Origin: Lineus longissimus
Lineage: Eukaryota; Nemertea; Pilidiophora; Heteronemertea; Lineidae
Length of the DNA: 64,000 nt
Direction: 5' to 3'
Assembly (NCBI RefSeq): GCF_910592395.1
Contig: NC_088309.1
Location: forward strand, 10,788,501-10,852,500
The translations under genes were made by a program, and so were the position numbers. Below the pieces are notes generated by a model. That model did no database searches and was not told where the DNA came from. It saw nothing but the letters and a program-made list of their open reading frames with translations. Every line of letters starts with the position of its first letter. Positions within the stretch are counted from its first letter, which is position 1. This document shows positions 10,798-27,000 of this stretch, piece after piece.

Positions 10798-13700
10798 CTG
10801 AAATACATATATTTGATACATTTACACTCAGTAGACTAGACTTGTGACATGAACATGTGGTTGAATGGATCAGTGAGTGGGAATCGATGCAGTAGACCAT
10901 CACAATCCTCAGGGGTCACTCCTAATGACTATGTGCATGTGTAGAGCATCCTTGTACCAAAAAAATGGGTAAAAAGAGGTGTGTTTTATTCGATGGCCAA
11001 GTCAGCCCACACAGGGCAAATGACCCCATCTTTAACCTCTTGAATCCCGGTAACCGACCAGTCGGTCATTTTGAAATAACGTTTTTTTCCCAACGACCGA
11101 CAGGTCGGTCTCAGTGATATTTTTATTCCCTTGTTCTGGGACGCTAGTTTATTGCTTGTTTTAGCCTGTTTGATGTACAGTAGGGTCAGTTAGAGCATGC
11201 CTGGGTAAATGGCGCCTCGGTACCGGACTTTGACGGTTGTATGCGGGCGCTATACATCGTGAAAGTCTGACCCAATTTCGCAACCACGTGACCACCCTGG
11301 GAACCCGAGATTTTTAGGTTTTGGAATTCAAGAGGTTAAGTCCAACCCTTCAATAATCTGTGGGTCCTGCTTGCTTAGACTGATGTTCCTGCTGGAGGGG
11401 ACCAATCAAGAACTTAGGGTATAGTGCTGCTCCACATGAACATGAAATTGAGAGTGTCTCTTTTGGGATCACAATATCAGGTGCTATGAGTGAGTTGTAT
11501 GGGTAAATCAACTTGGAAAGATACTGAAATAAATTCAAAACACACTAGGCATTTCTCATCCACACACATAGTCAACAAAGAAAATAACTGACTATATTTT
11601 CGATACCTGGTATAACCCACCCACCCACTCACTGAAAAGACTGCAAAGAATACAAAATTGATTTTATCATAATATGATTAACTCACCAAATCTTGCATGA
11701 CGCCGAGGGGCATCCCACGCCTCATCATCTGAATCGGAGCTACTCATTTTCCTAGGCCTGCATCACCTACTCTTATATGCCTAGCTATCACCAAGACTTA
11801 TAAGACTATAACTATAATGCCGGTGATAGCAATGGATTTTTCATGTACATATGATGTATGTATGCATTTCCATCAATTTATTGTCAATGTTATCCTTTCG
11901 ATCGCTTCAAGCCAACTTTACCACAATCTGCAATACTTTACTGTATGCTAGTGTACACAGATCACGACCAAACTGAGTTGAACCAATCGCTTCATGCTAA
12001 AGCCTTTGTCATGTTGTACAGACTGAGGAAAGGCCTTCAGGGTAGATTATGAGAGTTTTCACTGTACATGGCTAAGATAAACTCTTATCGCTGTCCATTG
12101 TCAGGGTATGAATTTAATGAAAAGTTATGATAACATTTTGATACTACATGCAGTACGCTACTAGCAGTTTTCATTCACTAACTTGTATAAGTTTTGATGC
12201 GTCAGGAAAATTAGGAGCTATTGTTGGTATGATGTGACGACATATGCTGATTCAACAGAAAGCAGTGATAATTGTTTGACCATGTGTCAATGTAGGGTCA
12301 AGTGAGGAAGACAACTGCTAGACACTGTCAGCTTGGGCATGGACTCCCACTTCCGATTGAAAAAAAACCAAACATGTCCAAGATACCTTATAACAGGTGG
12401 CTTAGGAGGCTGAAGACGATATTCAAGTGAAAAACAGGAGTAGCTTTCTGATGGAGTCCTTCACCCTGGCAAAAGATGGAGACACTCGTCTTTTTCGCCC
12501 AATACTCCTTGAAGGATTTTGAATTTGTCTTGGATTAGCAGAAGTTAGATCAAAATCTCCAGATGTTGTCTACAATCATGCAAGCAAGACTCTGCAACGG
12601 TATTCCATCATAAGCAAGACCAAAACATTACAAACAGATACAAAATTTAGACATTTCGTATCAGTTTCTTCTGACCATGGCACTGATTAAAGGTCTAAAA
12701 AGGAGTATTAGTGGCAGCTGCGGTGACATGCATCAAACGTGAACAGGTTGGGTAGTGCAGATGAATATTTGTAACTAAACTTACAAGTTGATGTACCATC
12801 TGTCATATTGTCAAGTGAACTCAGCAGACCTCTTGACTGGCGATCGGTCAGAGTCCTCTCAGAGACATTATCTTCTGCCGTCCCAAGGCCGGTGTCCTGG
12901 TCACTACGCCCTGAAGTAAGATGCAACTAGGTCAACGTAAGGCACACAGAATGTGGGCATCAGCCATGAATCCAGACATAAGGATTTCAGGAGAAGAGAC
13001 CGGCTAACAACTCACACCAGGGCAAGAAAAATACCCCATCCATGTGGACAGTAGTGTGTGATGGACTCCCCTCCTCCCTCGGTGAAGTCAAGTTCCTAGG
13101 TCAATAAACGACCCAACTCGGGACCCAACCGTCTTCTCTTCTGAGGACACTGCTTTTCTGTAATCAAGACACTTCATTATTCAGGACAGCATCTTTCAGT
13201 CCCAAGGGTGTCCTTAATCGAGAAGTGCCACTGTACATACTACTGCTCATTTTGAAAAGAATGGGATAATCTGGGCAATAATTGGCATGGAAGAGAAACC
13301 GCCATGATCACCATGCAAACATGTCTCACCTCTTGCAGCATGGTCTGAATCATCGGCCGAGTCAAACTGGACACCCTGGGTTGATAGGTGGGTGCGCTCC
13401 TCTCTGTCTGGTCGGGTCATCCTGGGCAGGTTTAAACTCTGAAAGAAACAATAAAAATTGATTATTATTGGCGCAAGTAAAACCTGTTGTAAGATATACT
13501 GTGATAAGACTTAAACTTTATCCTCAAAAGATTGTCTCATACATCATTTCAAAGATAATTATGTGAGGAATCATCCCATTCTGACAACTGATTTTCAATT
13601 TTTTTGTACATATATGTGTCCTTCAGCCAGAGCCAGCCAAAATTTTGGCATTGTCAAAGATATTTCTCTAATGTATCCCAAGTGTTACTACTCCACAAGG

Positions 13701-16700
13701 GATGCGCTTCATAAATAGCTCTTTAGTCATTCATCACTGAATCACCATAGCCCTGAGGTATTCCCTCTTCCTCTGGGTCAACCACTAAGGTCAGTACCGG
13801 TTAGCATAATATGCTACCACCTACCCCATATCCAGTGATCTGCAGCAGCTCAGCATCAATTCTATCCATAATGGAATCCACTGGGTCATATTTTGGTAGT
13901 TGGCGCATATCTAATCTCGGATAGCTACTGGCTTTTATGGAAGAGGACAGTGGTCGACCAGGGCTTGGGGCTGTCACACTGACTTGTTGCGGGCTGGAAT
14001 TTTTAGCTGACTGATCTTGTGCAGCAAGGTCTTCTTCTGAAAATGGCAAAACAAGTTGGTCAGATTATCAGCGAAGTATGGATGAGAATATATCCTCAGC
14101 AGAGATAAGGTAACGGGTTGAAAAAATGGATGCCTGCAGCATGTAGAGCATGTTTCAAACACAACTAACATGTTCACATGGCAAGGGATGTTATTTTTGT
14201 CTCGAACAACACTTATTAAACTTTACCTGAGAGCTGACCGAAATCTGATGAACAGGTTGAATCTGATCCATTAATCCTACTTGAAACTAGCCAATGTCTT
14301 GAACTCAGGGACCAAGAACTGTGACTCGTATTATCAAAGCTAGTCCCATATGGTGAACTAAACGACAAATCACTTGAAGAGTTTGAATTATCAAAATTAG
14401 TTCCCTGTCCTGTTTTCCTGGACCACTGGCCCAGCCATGACCTATCATTCGAATATGTCCGATGTAAGTTACGGGAGGGAAAAAACTCCAGATTACAGGG
14501 TCGAGGGTAGTTGGGTAAATCCCCAGAGGAAGACGACCGGCGGATAACATTGAAACGATTCATGGCTGACAACTGCACTGAGCTGGTATGAGATGATGTC
14601 TATACGCATACATATTACAGAATATTCAAATCGGGAAATCACTTGTTGGAGATTTGGTCCATGGTCATCCAAACACCTGGATGTGATGTTGAGAAGTTCA
14701 CTTTCCCAGAAGAGAACATGTGTTGATACCACTGCAGTCACATCATTATATGTCCAACTCTATCCTCAACAGGTCCAAAATATATCCATCATTAAAGTAA
14801 CGTTATGGCAGCAGTCGCACTCCTCTTGTGAAGACAGAAAGAGATTATGAAGTGCAATCACTCTCTTCTCACAGAGACTTCTTGAAATTTGTGCCAGTGG
14901 TGTTAATCAACGATGTGAGAAGTTGTCAAGGGAGCCATACAACGTCAATGAGCGAGTTGAAAAAACACATTTACCAACAAACGCCAAAAACAAAATGTAA
15001 CAAGTGGATCCTGAAGCAAACACAATATAGTACACAATAAGAATAATCTTCAAGGACATAGATCTATTCCTTGCATGTCACTCCCTAAATGAATCTGATA
15101 GTAATGAACCAACATCTTCAAAGAGTTAATAAGGTTTTATTATGACATTGATGCATTGGAAGAATCTAATGATCCACACCTAATGACTACAACAGAAAGG
15201 GTGTTGCGAAACTGCTAATGTCTCTTACATCATCAGGTGGATAAAAAGTAGTTACAAAAGCGGAATGAATACCATGGTGTCATCTCACATATATAGGTGT
15301 TTACAAGTCATGTGATGCAGTGCTAAAGGGGTATGCCGTTTGTCATTACTTGTGATCCAGTTAAATAGAAATCCACTAATACACAATGCTGTAGTGCACT
15401 TATTACGTGTAAAAATTTGTTTAATCTTGGTATTCATAGTATTTGTATATCAGTCCACACAACGGCAATGTTGAAATATACATTTCGTATGTATTTGCGC
15501 AATTAGACATTTTCAAATTCAATTACAAATTCAGAATTTTTAACGAACGGCGTATGCCTTTAAGGGTTGGCCACATTACGATCGTTACGACCAAGTATAA
15601 AACATACCCCAATTTCAAATTTCAAGAAATTTATCAGTGACGTGCAGCAACAAAATTGTCACTATCCTGAGTGGTAAAGAAAACCACTGTACAATGATAA
15701 ATCCATCAATAAAAACCTCACCTGTGACTTCGCCCTCCGTTTCACTCCATTCACCGTCGGCCTCACTCCCATCCATCGCCGACTTCTGAAAAACCCACGA
15801 CGTAACATATTAAAACATGTAATGCTCGAGACTAATATTTATTTTGGCAATCTGAGCTACTTCAGGTCAACCGTTCTATTATGCGTTATCAACGTTAGGA
15901 CACAGTTTTAGGACTGGAGTTTTCAAGACCAGACGCGTTTGTTATATATTCAGAATTTTTTTTATTCATGTTGACCAGAGGCAAGACATTTTCCTGCTCA
16001 TAGTTGTATCAAGGGCACAAAAAACACAACAAATGTTTCATGGTCTTAACCTTACTTCCTCAAAGTACACATGAAGTTCCAAGACTTAACAAAAACTATT
16101 ATAATTCTTGATAATACACCAAGGGCTGCTGCCATCCTTCCCTATTTGAACAACATATTAATTTAATTCTGTTTCCATTCTTAACCTGATTTAGATTACT
16201 ACTTTCACTTGGCGTCCCCATCCCCGCATTATCCTGGGTCTGTCCCCAGAGACACAGTACTCACCCGCTTGACTGTAGGGCTATGCTCATCCTTCTCAGG
16301 CTCCATCTGTACCCCCTCTGCACTGTCGACAAACTTCAACTTCAATATCTCGTCATCCTCTGGCATCTCAATGAACTTGCCCTGCTTGACCTGCTCCTCA
16401 AGTTCCAGAATCCGCCGAATCTCATCTTCCTCGGTCAGTTTTGATTTTTCGCCTGGTGATCCCTGTGACGACCCAGGTACTGGCGTTTCAGGAGTTTCAC
16501 TGCCAGTGGCTCCCTCTTTCTCGCCATTTACTACCGCAGCATCCCGGGCTGGCTTCCTATCTTTGTCTGGAAAAGTATGAATATGATTTGTTATAAGAAG
16601 AACAGTCAGATAATGACGATCATACATTCGATGAATGACACTTTCAGGAACAATCAAGTGCGCCTTCATCCTGTCTTAAAGTGAAGAACAGGATATATTC

Positions 16701-18042
16701 GACAGGGAGAAATGTCCCTTCCTTCACAAGAGTGTAAGTTGGGTTCCTCTGGGCTGACACTGACAGTTCCTTTCTCCAATATCACAGCCATGCACTGAGT
16801 TCACAGCTCAGAGTTCTCTTTATGGGTTCTTCCCAGCCCTCAAGTCAGATTCCTTTGAGGCTGCTCATGTGTAACAATTTACTAGGGGAAAGGGTCATTT
16901 GAGTTCAGAGTTTGGTCTTTCTACAGGGATAACAAGGATAACACAAAAGGGAAGAATTAAGTATCGACATGAGAGAACGGAAAGGAGGTACGCTTCAGCT
17001 GAAATGAAATGGCCAGGGCCATTGTGCTCACCTCATGTGGAGGAAAGATGGATAAAGAGCATGGTATTGTGTCATGTAGTGTTAGGTTTGATGTAGGTCC
17101 AAGCAATTACAATTTCCCCAAAATGGCCAATTTACAGTACATTCGACCTCTGTGACCTTGAAAAGTAGGTCAAATCAAAGAAGACCCGGATGACACATTG
17201 AATGGTTGTTAGAATTAGATGTACCTATGATATAAAATTGGTGCCAATCGGGCAAGTCATTACTAGGAATAATGGCATTTTGAAGAATTTAGGATTTGGC
17301 CCCCTCCCTTGAGGCCAAACGGCAAATCAGATCGCACCAAACTTCGGTACCTGAGATCACCTGACCAAGGGGTACATGTGTACTTAATTTGTGATCAATA
17401 GTCATTGCAGTTAAGAAACGTGCCATAGTTACGGCCTGACGGCGAATTTATGCCATTTGACCTCTGTGACCTTGACAAAAAGGTCAAATTAAAAACCTGT
17501 GTGACATATACTGTATGGTGGTTAGATGTACCCATGATATCAAATTGGTGGCAATCGGGCAAGAAGTTAAGGAATAATCACATTTTTAAGGTTTTTGGAT
17601 TTTGCCCCCTGGTGGTCAAGTGGTGAATCATATTGGACCAAACTTTGGTCCCTGAGATCACCTGACTAAGGGGTAAATGTGTACCAAATTTGGTATCAAT
17701 AGTCATTGCAGTTTAGAAACGTGCCATCGTTACATCCTAACGGCCAATTTACACCATTTGACCTCTGTGACCTTGAAAAGGAGGTCAAATCAAAAACCCG
17801 GAGGATATATGATGCACCTTTGCTAGAAGTACATACCATATTTTTTTTAAAATTTCCCGACTACTATTAAGGTTGATATTGCATATTTTCACTTTTAACG
17901 TTTGGCCCCCTGGTGGCCAAACCATGAAACGAATCGGACCGAAACTTGGTCTTCAAGGTGTCATTACATAAGGGTACATGTGTACCAAGTTTTAACTCAA
18001 TAGCTCTAACAGTTACGAAACGTGCCCTGCTAACGGACGACG

Positions 18043-18074
<32 letters not shown>

Positions 18075-21000
18075 ACGACGGACGCCACGGTATGGGATAA
18101 GCTCACCTCTGCTAAGAGGTGAGCTAAAAATGAATCAAATGGAATGAAGGAATGTGAAAAACTGGCAAATGTAATAACCTTGGGACATCCAACGCCACGC
18201 CATGGCAATTTTCCGACCCTCATCCTCAACTGTGCTGTCACTGCCATGTTCATATTCCTCCTCTTCCTGACTGCAGAATGATGCCATTGAGTTCGCACTA
18301 ACGAGGTGACGAAGACACCGATGATTTAGTAGTAGCCAGAAGTTTGCTAGGGAGTGCATAACTCCAAAATCATTGTTAGATTATATTTTGAATTCATTAA
18401 GTAGACAACAGGACTAGTGTTTTTTGCTTGAGAACCAGAACAGAAAGCTCATCAGACACTATGAGTAACATGATATCACTTGATATCAAATGTTATTTAG
18501 TAAACAGTTCCCAACAGAACAGTCAAACCCTTTAACAAAACCATGGCAACACAGAAACAGACTATCAATATTTCAAAGCTTTTCGGTGACCAGGACAAAT
18601 TACGACAGATAATAGCATTAATTGTAACGAGAACAGGATCGACTGTCAATCTAAGGTTGTAAAAGCAGAAGAAGATATTTTAGAAGCACTGATAGCAGTT
18701 GTTGTATTTTCCGTGCTCAAATATGATTTGTGTTTATAGGGTACTATCCACCCTGTGGTCCAAAACAATGTCCATGCTGATGCTGTTATAGTCTAACTAT
18801 ACACTGTCTTCCACAAGCAACTGCCAGATCTCACGAACATATCAATAGTACTCAATAATGAATAAAAAACAAAGTTTGCACAACTGGAAGTCTTTTAAAC
18901 GCAAATGGGGAAATCAATAGTACTTTCGGAATGATTTTTTTAAAGTTTGCAGTTTCCCACAAACTTGCCAACAAAAAGTGAAGTGCTACCTGTTCCTGTG
19001 ATGCAGTTGTTTTTCAAAGATGATGGTTAAAGAGGTTAGTGACGACAACATGATATTGGTCCAGAATAAAAGGGAATTTCCTCACTCAGCACAAAATTGA
19101 GAAAAACGTAAATGTACAACAGTCGAATCATGGCAGTTCTAGTGCGAGGAACAGAACAACATCATTAACTTAACACTGATGAATCCTTCCCTAGCCTGTT
19201 TATATTCAGAGTCAGCGCATACAGTCCTCATCTATTTTTTGATAAACAATGGGAACATCACAACAAGTTGACACAGATGACAAACAAATAACCTATCCTC
19301 TGCTTTCGTAGAAAATCACACCTACGCTCGGTCTTCCACAAGCTAATCGAAAATATGGGATGAGTTCAACACGAGATCAGAAGCCAATGCACTGGGTATA
19401 AGAATCTATATTTTCAATATCGTACATAAAATACTCAGCAACAATAACAAAAAGGCTTTTTCTATTTTCAATTCTCCAAGCATCTTCGGGTTGCTATGGG
19501 AACCGCAAGGCTTTAAACTAGGATCGGTACATGTTTTTAGAAAATCAAATCAATTTGGTAGTTCATGTCAGTTATAGCCTCATAAGTGCAAGGAACCCAT
19601 TTATCAGAACACTTTGAGAAGGGGGTGGGGGTAAATGAGTAGTCTTTTGCCCCACCCCGTCAAAAAGTCCATTATCACCCAGGCACTCCGTGGATGTACA
19701 TAAATATGGGTCAAAATGATTTCTTTATGGTAGCAAGAAGTATCAGTCAGTGAATCTCATGTTCCCAAAACAAACCTTTCTTTTTGAAGCAAACTACATA
19801 GGACATCCAAAAAAGAATACAAACCTTTAACTTCATCCATGTTGTCCCACAACTGACCTCTATCCAAGACAAGAAATGTCTTTAAAGTCTGTAATACACA
19901 GATGAGGTCCATCCACCCTAGCTATAACCACAGATTCACTCACGAATTACCTCTTAAGCTTATAATGGACACTCATACAAGAAAACAGTGATTATTCCTT
20001 ATCCACTCTATTACTTGTAAGAGCTCTATCCAAGAGAACAGAAAATGCCCTCACTTCCAGCTGTAAGTCAACTGTAAGTCAAATATCTATCCACTCTAAT
20101 TTGTAAGAGACCGAGATCTATCCAAGAGAACAGAACATGCCCTCACTTCCAGCTGTAAGTCAACTGTAAGTCAAATATCTATCCACTCTAATTTGTAAGA
20201 GACCGAGATCTATCCAAGAGAACAGAAAATGCCCTCACTTCCAGCTGTATTAGTCAAATATTTATCCACTCAATTTGTAAGAAGATCTATCCGAAGCAAG
20301 AGAAGTGCCCTCAATTTAGGATTCTAACTTTCGAGAGACCAAAATACAAAGTTCTTCACTGTAGCTCAACAAATAGACGTATTTATTAGGATATTTCTCC
20401 AGCTTGTTGAGATGGTTGTCAGCCTTTGACATAGGCCTACGGATTTCATAGTAAACAGCCTGAACAAGGAAATGATATTCAACCAAGTCATTATACTCAA
20501 CCACACACCAGGGGAGCCAATACATGAAGTATGTCAAACTGATGCTACGGTCTAATTCATATATCATAAGGACAATATCACTTTGAAAGAAATTAGTAAA
20601 GCAAAACCTAGAAATCATTGATCATGCACTTTGTGTTGGGTGTACCAATCCCATAGTCTTCCACCCCATAATTTGAACATGTTGACAGTTCATCATGAAT
20701 CTATGGACTGTGTAAACTAATGATAAATGTGTCTCCAATTACTACCAATTTGAAGTCGTTAATTTTATTTCAATGTGATATTTGGGTCCTTGGGTCTTGT
20801 CACTTACTGTGATGCTTTCAACTGAAAAGTATGTCACCTGATCGAAAACTCTTTTGAAGAAGAACAGCCATGTACCCCAAGAACACCGATAAGCCATGAA
20901 GATTTTTGAGAGTAGTGTTTTAGGATTATTAAAATAGCTTCACAAAACCAGTTTGCAAAAAGTCAAGAAGTACAGACAGATGGAGACCAGTGGCACCAAA

Positions 21001-24000
21001 ACAACGTACATGTACTCCAAAAAGTCTAAAATACACCAATGTTTGGACAGTTCAACATCCTTGTCCTTGAAGCAATTTGTCGTTGCACCCACTCAATCAG
21101 GAGGTTTTCAATCCAAAACGGAAGGTCAAAAACATAAAGAAACTGATGTCAAATGGCTAAAATCTTATCTTAATCAGGATCTTTTGCACTTACCTGGTTT
21201 CCCCTGTCACACTATCCACTAATTATTAACATGTGCAAATGTGTTGTGTAAACTGAACCTCCACATCAGGCCAGTCCATGCACCATTTCGAGCATCAACC
21301 TGATATCTCCTTTGGGAGACAACCTCCAATTAACCTGTGAGGTAATCAGAGGTAAAGCCTCCCAAAGCAGCAATAGTTTCTAACTGGCAAAGCAAAAACT
21401 GATGCAATAGATCAGAGCAAGAAGCTTTCTACGGTTTCTCATTGCGTATTGCGACTTTCGAATGTGCCAATACGTTTTCAAGCTGCCAGACACTTACTAA
21501 CCTTGCCATTCGCAATGAGAAAGGTGATAATTTGGCATTGCCATCACAAATGGCCATCACAACTACAGACATCACAGTTAGATAATTCTGTCCTAATCAA
21601 CATCACTAAGGTGTCAACTGGTTTGACAGTGTCCTCATGACCTCTGATGATACTGCATCACTTCCAATTACCAGCTCAATACATTTTTTATAAGCTTGCC
21701 TTTAACCAACAGGAATGTAACAGCGCCCAGAGCAAAAAGAACCTATTATTCCCCCTGTGAAAGTGTTGTCCTTGGATTGGAACTTGAAAGATATGCCTCT
21801 AAAATGGTTATCTTTTGTCCAATTTTGAAAATTCAAAGTTCTATCGAGAGCTGAAGCATAGATCTTTACATTTCTGCTGTCAAAATTAAAAGCCCTTTTT
21901 CGGAGGGAAAAAAACGGAAATCCTACAAAAATAGGCAATATCACATGCCTGCTATAAAAACTCAAGGTCCAACAGAATGAATTGGGGGCTTCTAAGCAAA
22001 ATATAACCATCAAAAAAGATCAGACCATGGAAGTAAAATAACTAATAGTTGGCCTACTCTTACCTTCAGACCCATCTTTCTTTGGTTTGTTGGGTTTTGA
22101 GCGAGAACCAGCCTTTTTCCGTCTAAATTTCCCCATATTTCCAACGGGGTAATCCAATGAAAAAAGTCACCGTTTAAGGTCCTATCCTATGTGCAGTCTA
22201 AGTACTACCTCAAACACTAACATCTACCATGCATAATGCATTATGACCCCAGAAGTTCATTCAAATGAGCCATGTGCCACCATATTTTGATTCTCGGCTT
22301 TTGATCCTTTAATACCTGTTTCTACCTGTACAGCGGCTAAATAGCAAGTGTGCCTTAGTGTTAATTATGTAATTATGTTGATTCTAGGGGTTCCCCAGAG
22401 ATTATTTTCTTTGTTATGATAAGCAGAAAAATGCTCTCGAAGTGTTTATGTAAAACAAATTTTAAACAAAAACAGTTAAATCTGATAATCAACTAAATAA
22501 TTATTACACATAGGGCCAATTCCAAAGGTCACATATTCTTAGATTTAATTAGCATGTGTTGATCTTTTGGTCAATTTTGTGAGATATTGTTTACAATTCG
22601 TTTTTGCTTTACTGTACAATAATGTGAAAAGAAGAACTCATCTTGCTATCTGTGCACTTTCTAGAATATTACTTTTTCTCCACTATACATGGTGGATCAG
22701 CCAACTTGGTGTGATAAGGATAAATGCTAGCTCAACCTTAAAGGATGCCACTTCTCATTGATTTCAATATTGAGATTGGAACCAAGCTAAACCTGCATGA
22801 TGCACACCACATTGGTCAACACAAAAAGCTTCTGTATGTGTCATTTCAATCTTTGTTCCTTTGAAGCAAATACAAATAGGCACCCTGATTGGTTTTATAA
22901 TGATATCCCCACACACAAACACATGCGTATGTATTCATTTCTTCTTCGATCTAAAGACACTGCCATGATCAGACAAGTTTTAGGTGAACGCATTTTGTAA
23001 ATAAATCTGCCTTTTAGCGATGCATCCGTCTGGCATAATGATAATGAACACAAATAAGAACAGCCGGCAGCTAGCAGCACAGTGGCTTAAGCAAACATTC
23101 TCAAAACACAATGGTATAATGCATTTCAATAATTCATGACAACGTGTACTCCGTAAAACAATAGTAATGCAGAATTTTTTCCGTAGTTTCTGTTTTTCCA
23201 TAGTTTCTGGTAGTAAGTTTTCTGTATTATGGTATCATCAACGTTTGAGTCGATGTCAAAATAAAAGGAAAAACATCATTCCTGGGCTTCGAATCAAGTC
23301 CCATGATTTCAATCAATCAATCAATACGGAGTCTTGTATAGCGTCCGATCCACCATGGAAATGGTGCTCAAGGCCCTGTTAAAAAGTTCACAAATGTCTA
23401 CAAAAACAGGTATCCCTTTAGTCTCTTTTTGAAAATGTCCACAGACTCTGATTCCCTGATGTTCCTTCGAAGTTCATTCCAGAGTCTGGGTGCACTGACA
23501 CTAAAGGCCTTGTCACAACCACAACGTTTGGATACAGGCACGGCCAACAGCAATTTCAGGGCGTGGTCCATGGTCATTGCATATAATGAAGCCTCGGTAC
23601 CTTTTTGGCTGGATGTGACAACGTCACCAGCTCCTTATATGACATTTTGGGAGACCACAAATGGCACAAATCAGCAGAGACACCAATAGCTCTCTGAAGC
23701 ATTTTTGCCCTTAGACAACTAGCCTGACACCAATCTAAAGACTAGTTGCCCCTTAACTGCTCCATTATATCTTTTCACTTCAGGTTGTTGTATGAATTGT
23801 CCAACATGCATTAACTGCTCAATCAAAAGCGATAGTTCATTTACATTTGAGTCATATTCATTGTCGCCATTGATGAATTAATCATAGCAAATAGTTTTAT
23901 TACTCACTGACGATTAGTAAACGATTGAAAGAAATAATCTGTATATTATTATGGAAATATTGCGTTTACACATGTTTTTTTGTCAATAATACAGAGACTG

Positions 24001-27000
24001 AACAACTCATCAGAAAGTGATACGCAGGGTCGGGTCTTTACCATTTCAATTATTACCGGTTTTAAAGGGACTATAACACATAACATAAGTTCAGAATGGT
24101 TGAGAGGATCAGCCTTTGTCCACCCAAGAGTAAATAAGACTAGTCTTTAGTTTTCCTTCATACAACTGATCAATGCGTATGATTAAAGATCATGTTACTT
24201 CTGAGCGGTATACTTTCGCCGTGTATTTACTGGTAGTGATTAAAGGGTAACTTGTGTCAAATTTCACCATATAATGTTTTAGCTGTTTTTGACAAATGAC
24301 GTCACTTTCTCATAAATTGGTAAGGTTTTTAAATCGAAATGCACATTTTCTAGAAATAGAGAGGTTCTACTGTATTTGCCATCTGAATGCCTTGCTGTGA
24401 AAAAATGGATTTACATTCAGAAATATTTCAAAACCAAGTTTACCAACCAAGACAGAATTAAAATATCCAAACATTTTATCATGCTAAGAAAGCTGTGCTA
24501 CTCCACAGTAGTTATTATCCTGTAAATATGTACAACACAATAGGCCTATACAGCTAAACAGTGAGCAAGAATCCACATATCGTACACTCATGAATAACAA
24601 CACAAACTTACCTAAACCAAGTTGGCGAGCACGAATGCTGATTTTGACCGCCTCCAACTTCTGTAACATCCGAACAACATTTTTATCCATTTTGTTGTGG
24701 TATGTGTCACAGAACTATCAGCATGAATCGATCATTCATGTATTTTTCACAACGCTACTCAGATAAATCCATATCGTTAATGCACTATGCATAGTAAATT
24801 GAGTAAAACACAATGCTTTTTTGTCTCATAATCCTCTCTCTCGAAGTAGCAGGGCCAAGGCACAACACGAATATGACCAATGAAAAGGTATTACAAAATA
24901 TATTACTATTCCTACTGTAGATGAAAGGTTTAAGAGGGAAAGTGTTTATCTCCGATAATTCGACACTAAAAATCCCAATCTAAGTAAATGTTAGTTTATC
25001 CAATTCATACAACAAACCATGACTGATATTGCAAGTCACAAATCCTTAACCAAATATAGTTTTTAATAACGTATAATGTGGACTAGCACAAGTGGTAAGG
25101 CTTTCAAGGTGGAGTGACCCCAGGCATGATAAGACCGCACTAATAGGCCTAAAGCACTTCGAAACAAAATCCACTCGGCATATACATTTCTGAACATGTC
25201 CAGTGACAAGTTTATCTTGAGGATCAATAAAATGATAGCACAGCGTAAAACTTGATAAATACTGGGTACTATAAATCAAACATGGAGTGATACCTCTGTC
25301 TGATCTAACCGACTTGAAAAAATGTGAATGAATATCTCCAATCCCATTCAGAGTTGATGGACATTGACAATAGCAATGACAAATGTAGGATGAATGTGTG
25401 AGCAGGTCTTGTAAACTTTGGGTCCATGCAGTCCTACAACATAGCACTAATTGAAAGCACTATTATCTATTCTAGTCATCACAATATAGGTTTAGACAGG
25501 ACCTAATGCCTATTTACTTTGGAATGAAACTGTCATGGGCATGCAGCCCACACCAGTGAACCGAGTGACATTATAAACATGTGCTTTGGAAATAGAACAA
25601 AAGGTGTATTTGAGATATTTAGTGCACTTGCATGGTAGCTGGTGATAATCAGCATGAACACCTTAAATAAAATAACACGAAACACCTCATTGAGACCCAA
25701 TGGTTCACAGTTCATAGTATTACGACTAGAACTTGCTGTCATCCATGGAAGGATAAGCCTCATGAAGACTGTCATATGGATCAGTTACTTATGAAGACTG
25801 TCAAATCTTCATGATAACACACTTCATGTAAAGAGGGTGACACTGGCACCCACCATCAATCTAAATGTCACACGGACACTGCCACAAACCTTAATGTAGG
25901 AACTGATTCACCTTAAATTCCTGCTGACAATCACAATATGAAAATGTTAAAAAGATGACCAAGGTTTGCAATGGGGTCATGCCTAGATCTCAATTAGAAA
26001 TGAAAGTCTAATAAAAAAAAAGACGAAGTAATAATCTTACCTATATTTTCGTCCTCCTCTGGGATTACATCAATAAATGGAGCTATTTCACCCGTCTCTA
26101 TGGTTTGTGAACCCGTTTCTACCAGCTCACCAGATTTCGCTATTAGGGTCCGTGGTCGCTGATCACTAGATACATCAGAAGTATCCAGCACTACTGCATC
26201 AGGTTTTCGACTCATAAGGTCATCCTCTCCCTGAATCTGATCTCCTGAAGTCCCATCACCATTTCCGGGCACCCCGGCCTCAACATGTTCAACCTTCTCA
26301 ACATCCACAACTGCCTTAACATCTGTAACCATCTCAACATCTGGAACTTCCCCAACATCTGCAACAACTACAACATCTGCAACCTCCTCAACATCTGCCA
26401 CAACCCCACCTCGTGCATCTCGATCAGCACCAACAACTTCTCTAACTTCATCAGCATCTGCAACTCCTTCGTCACAAGTATCCGCATCATCTCCTTCCCC
26501 CTCAGCATATTCCTCAGGTGGGGCATCTTCCGTCGAGTCCAAATCCTCACATCGATCAGCAACCGAACTCAGAGGAGTCAGTGTCCTGACAGTGTCTATA
26601 ACAATCCTTGGAATACCCTGCCACTCCCCTTGGTTTCCATCCTGGCCAGCTGGAAGTGATAGCTCGATGTCTTCTCTATGATCTCCGGACAGGGTGGCAC
26701 AAGAAGATTCACTCATTTCAGTTCCCTCAGATTCACCAACACCATCATCAGTATCAGTGCATTCCGTGTCCGGAGCACTGCCGGCTTCATCACTTTCCTT
26801 AGATATCCCCTGGACTTGTTCAGCATCCTGAGTAACGTTACTCGTGTCCATCTCTGAAAATTAGAAGAGACCATGAAAAGAAAAGTTAATTTGTTTCACA
26901 AGGATGACTCTTATATTGGGGTTCGTGTAATCCTAGTAAAAGCTAGAACAGAAACATTATCTTCCATTTCAGAGCAAATAGGCATAGACAAGAGAGTATG

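Noticed and set aside
23429-23689. 86-codon plus-strand frame
   Set aside because: No splice sites or domain; composition suggests an old dispersed repeat.
26285-26802. Plus-strand frames opposite the large acidic exon
   Set aside because: They are antisense shadows: the minus-strand exon has a matching acceptor, donor and phase, and these do not.
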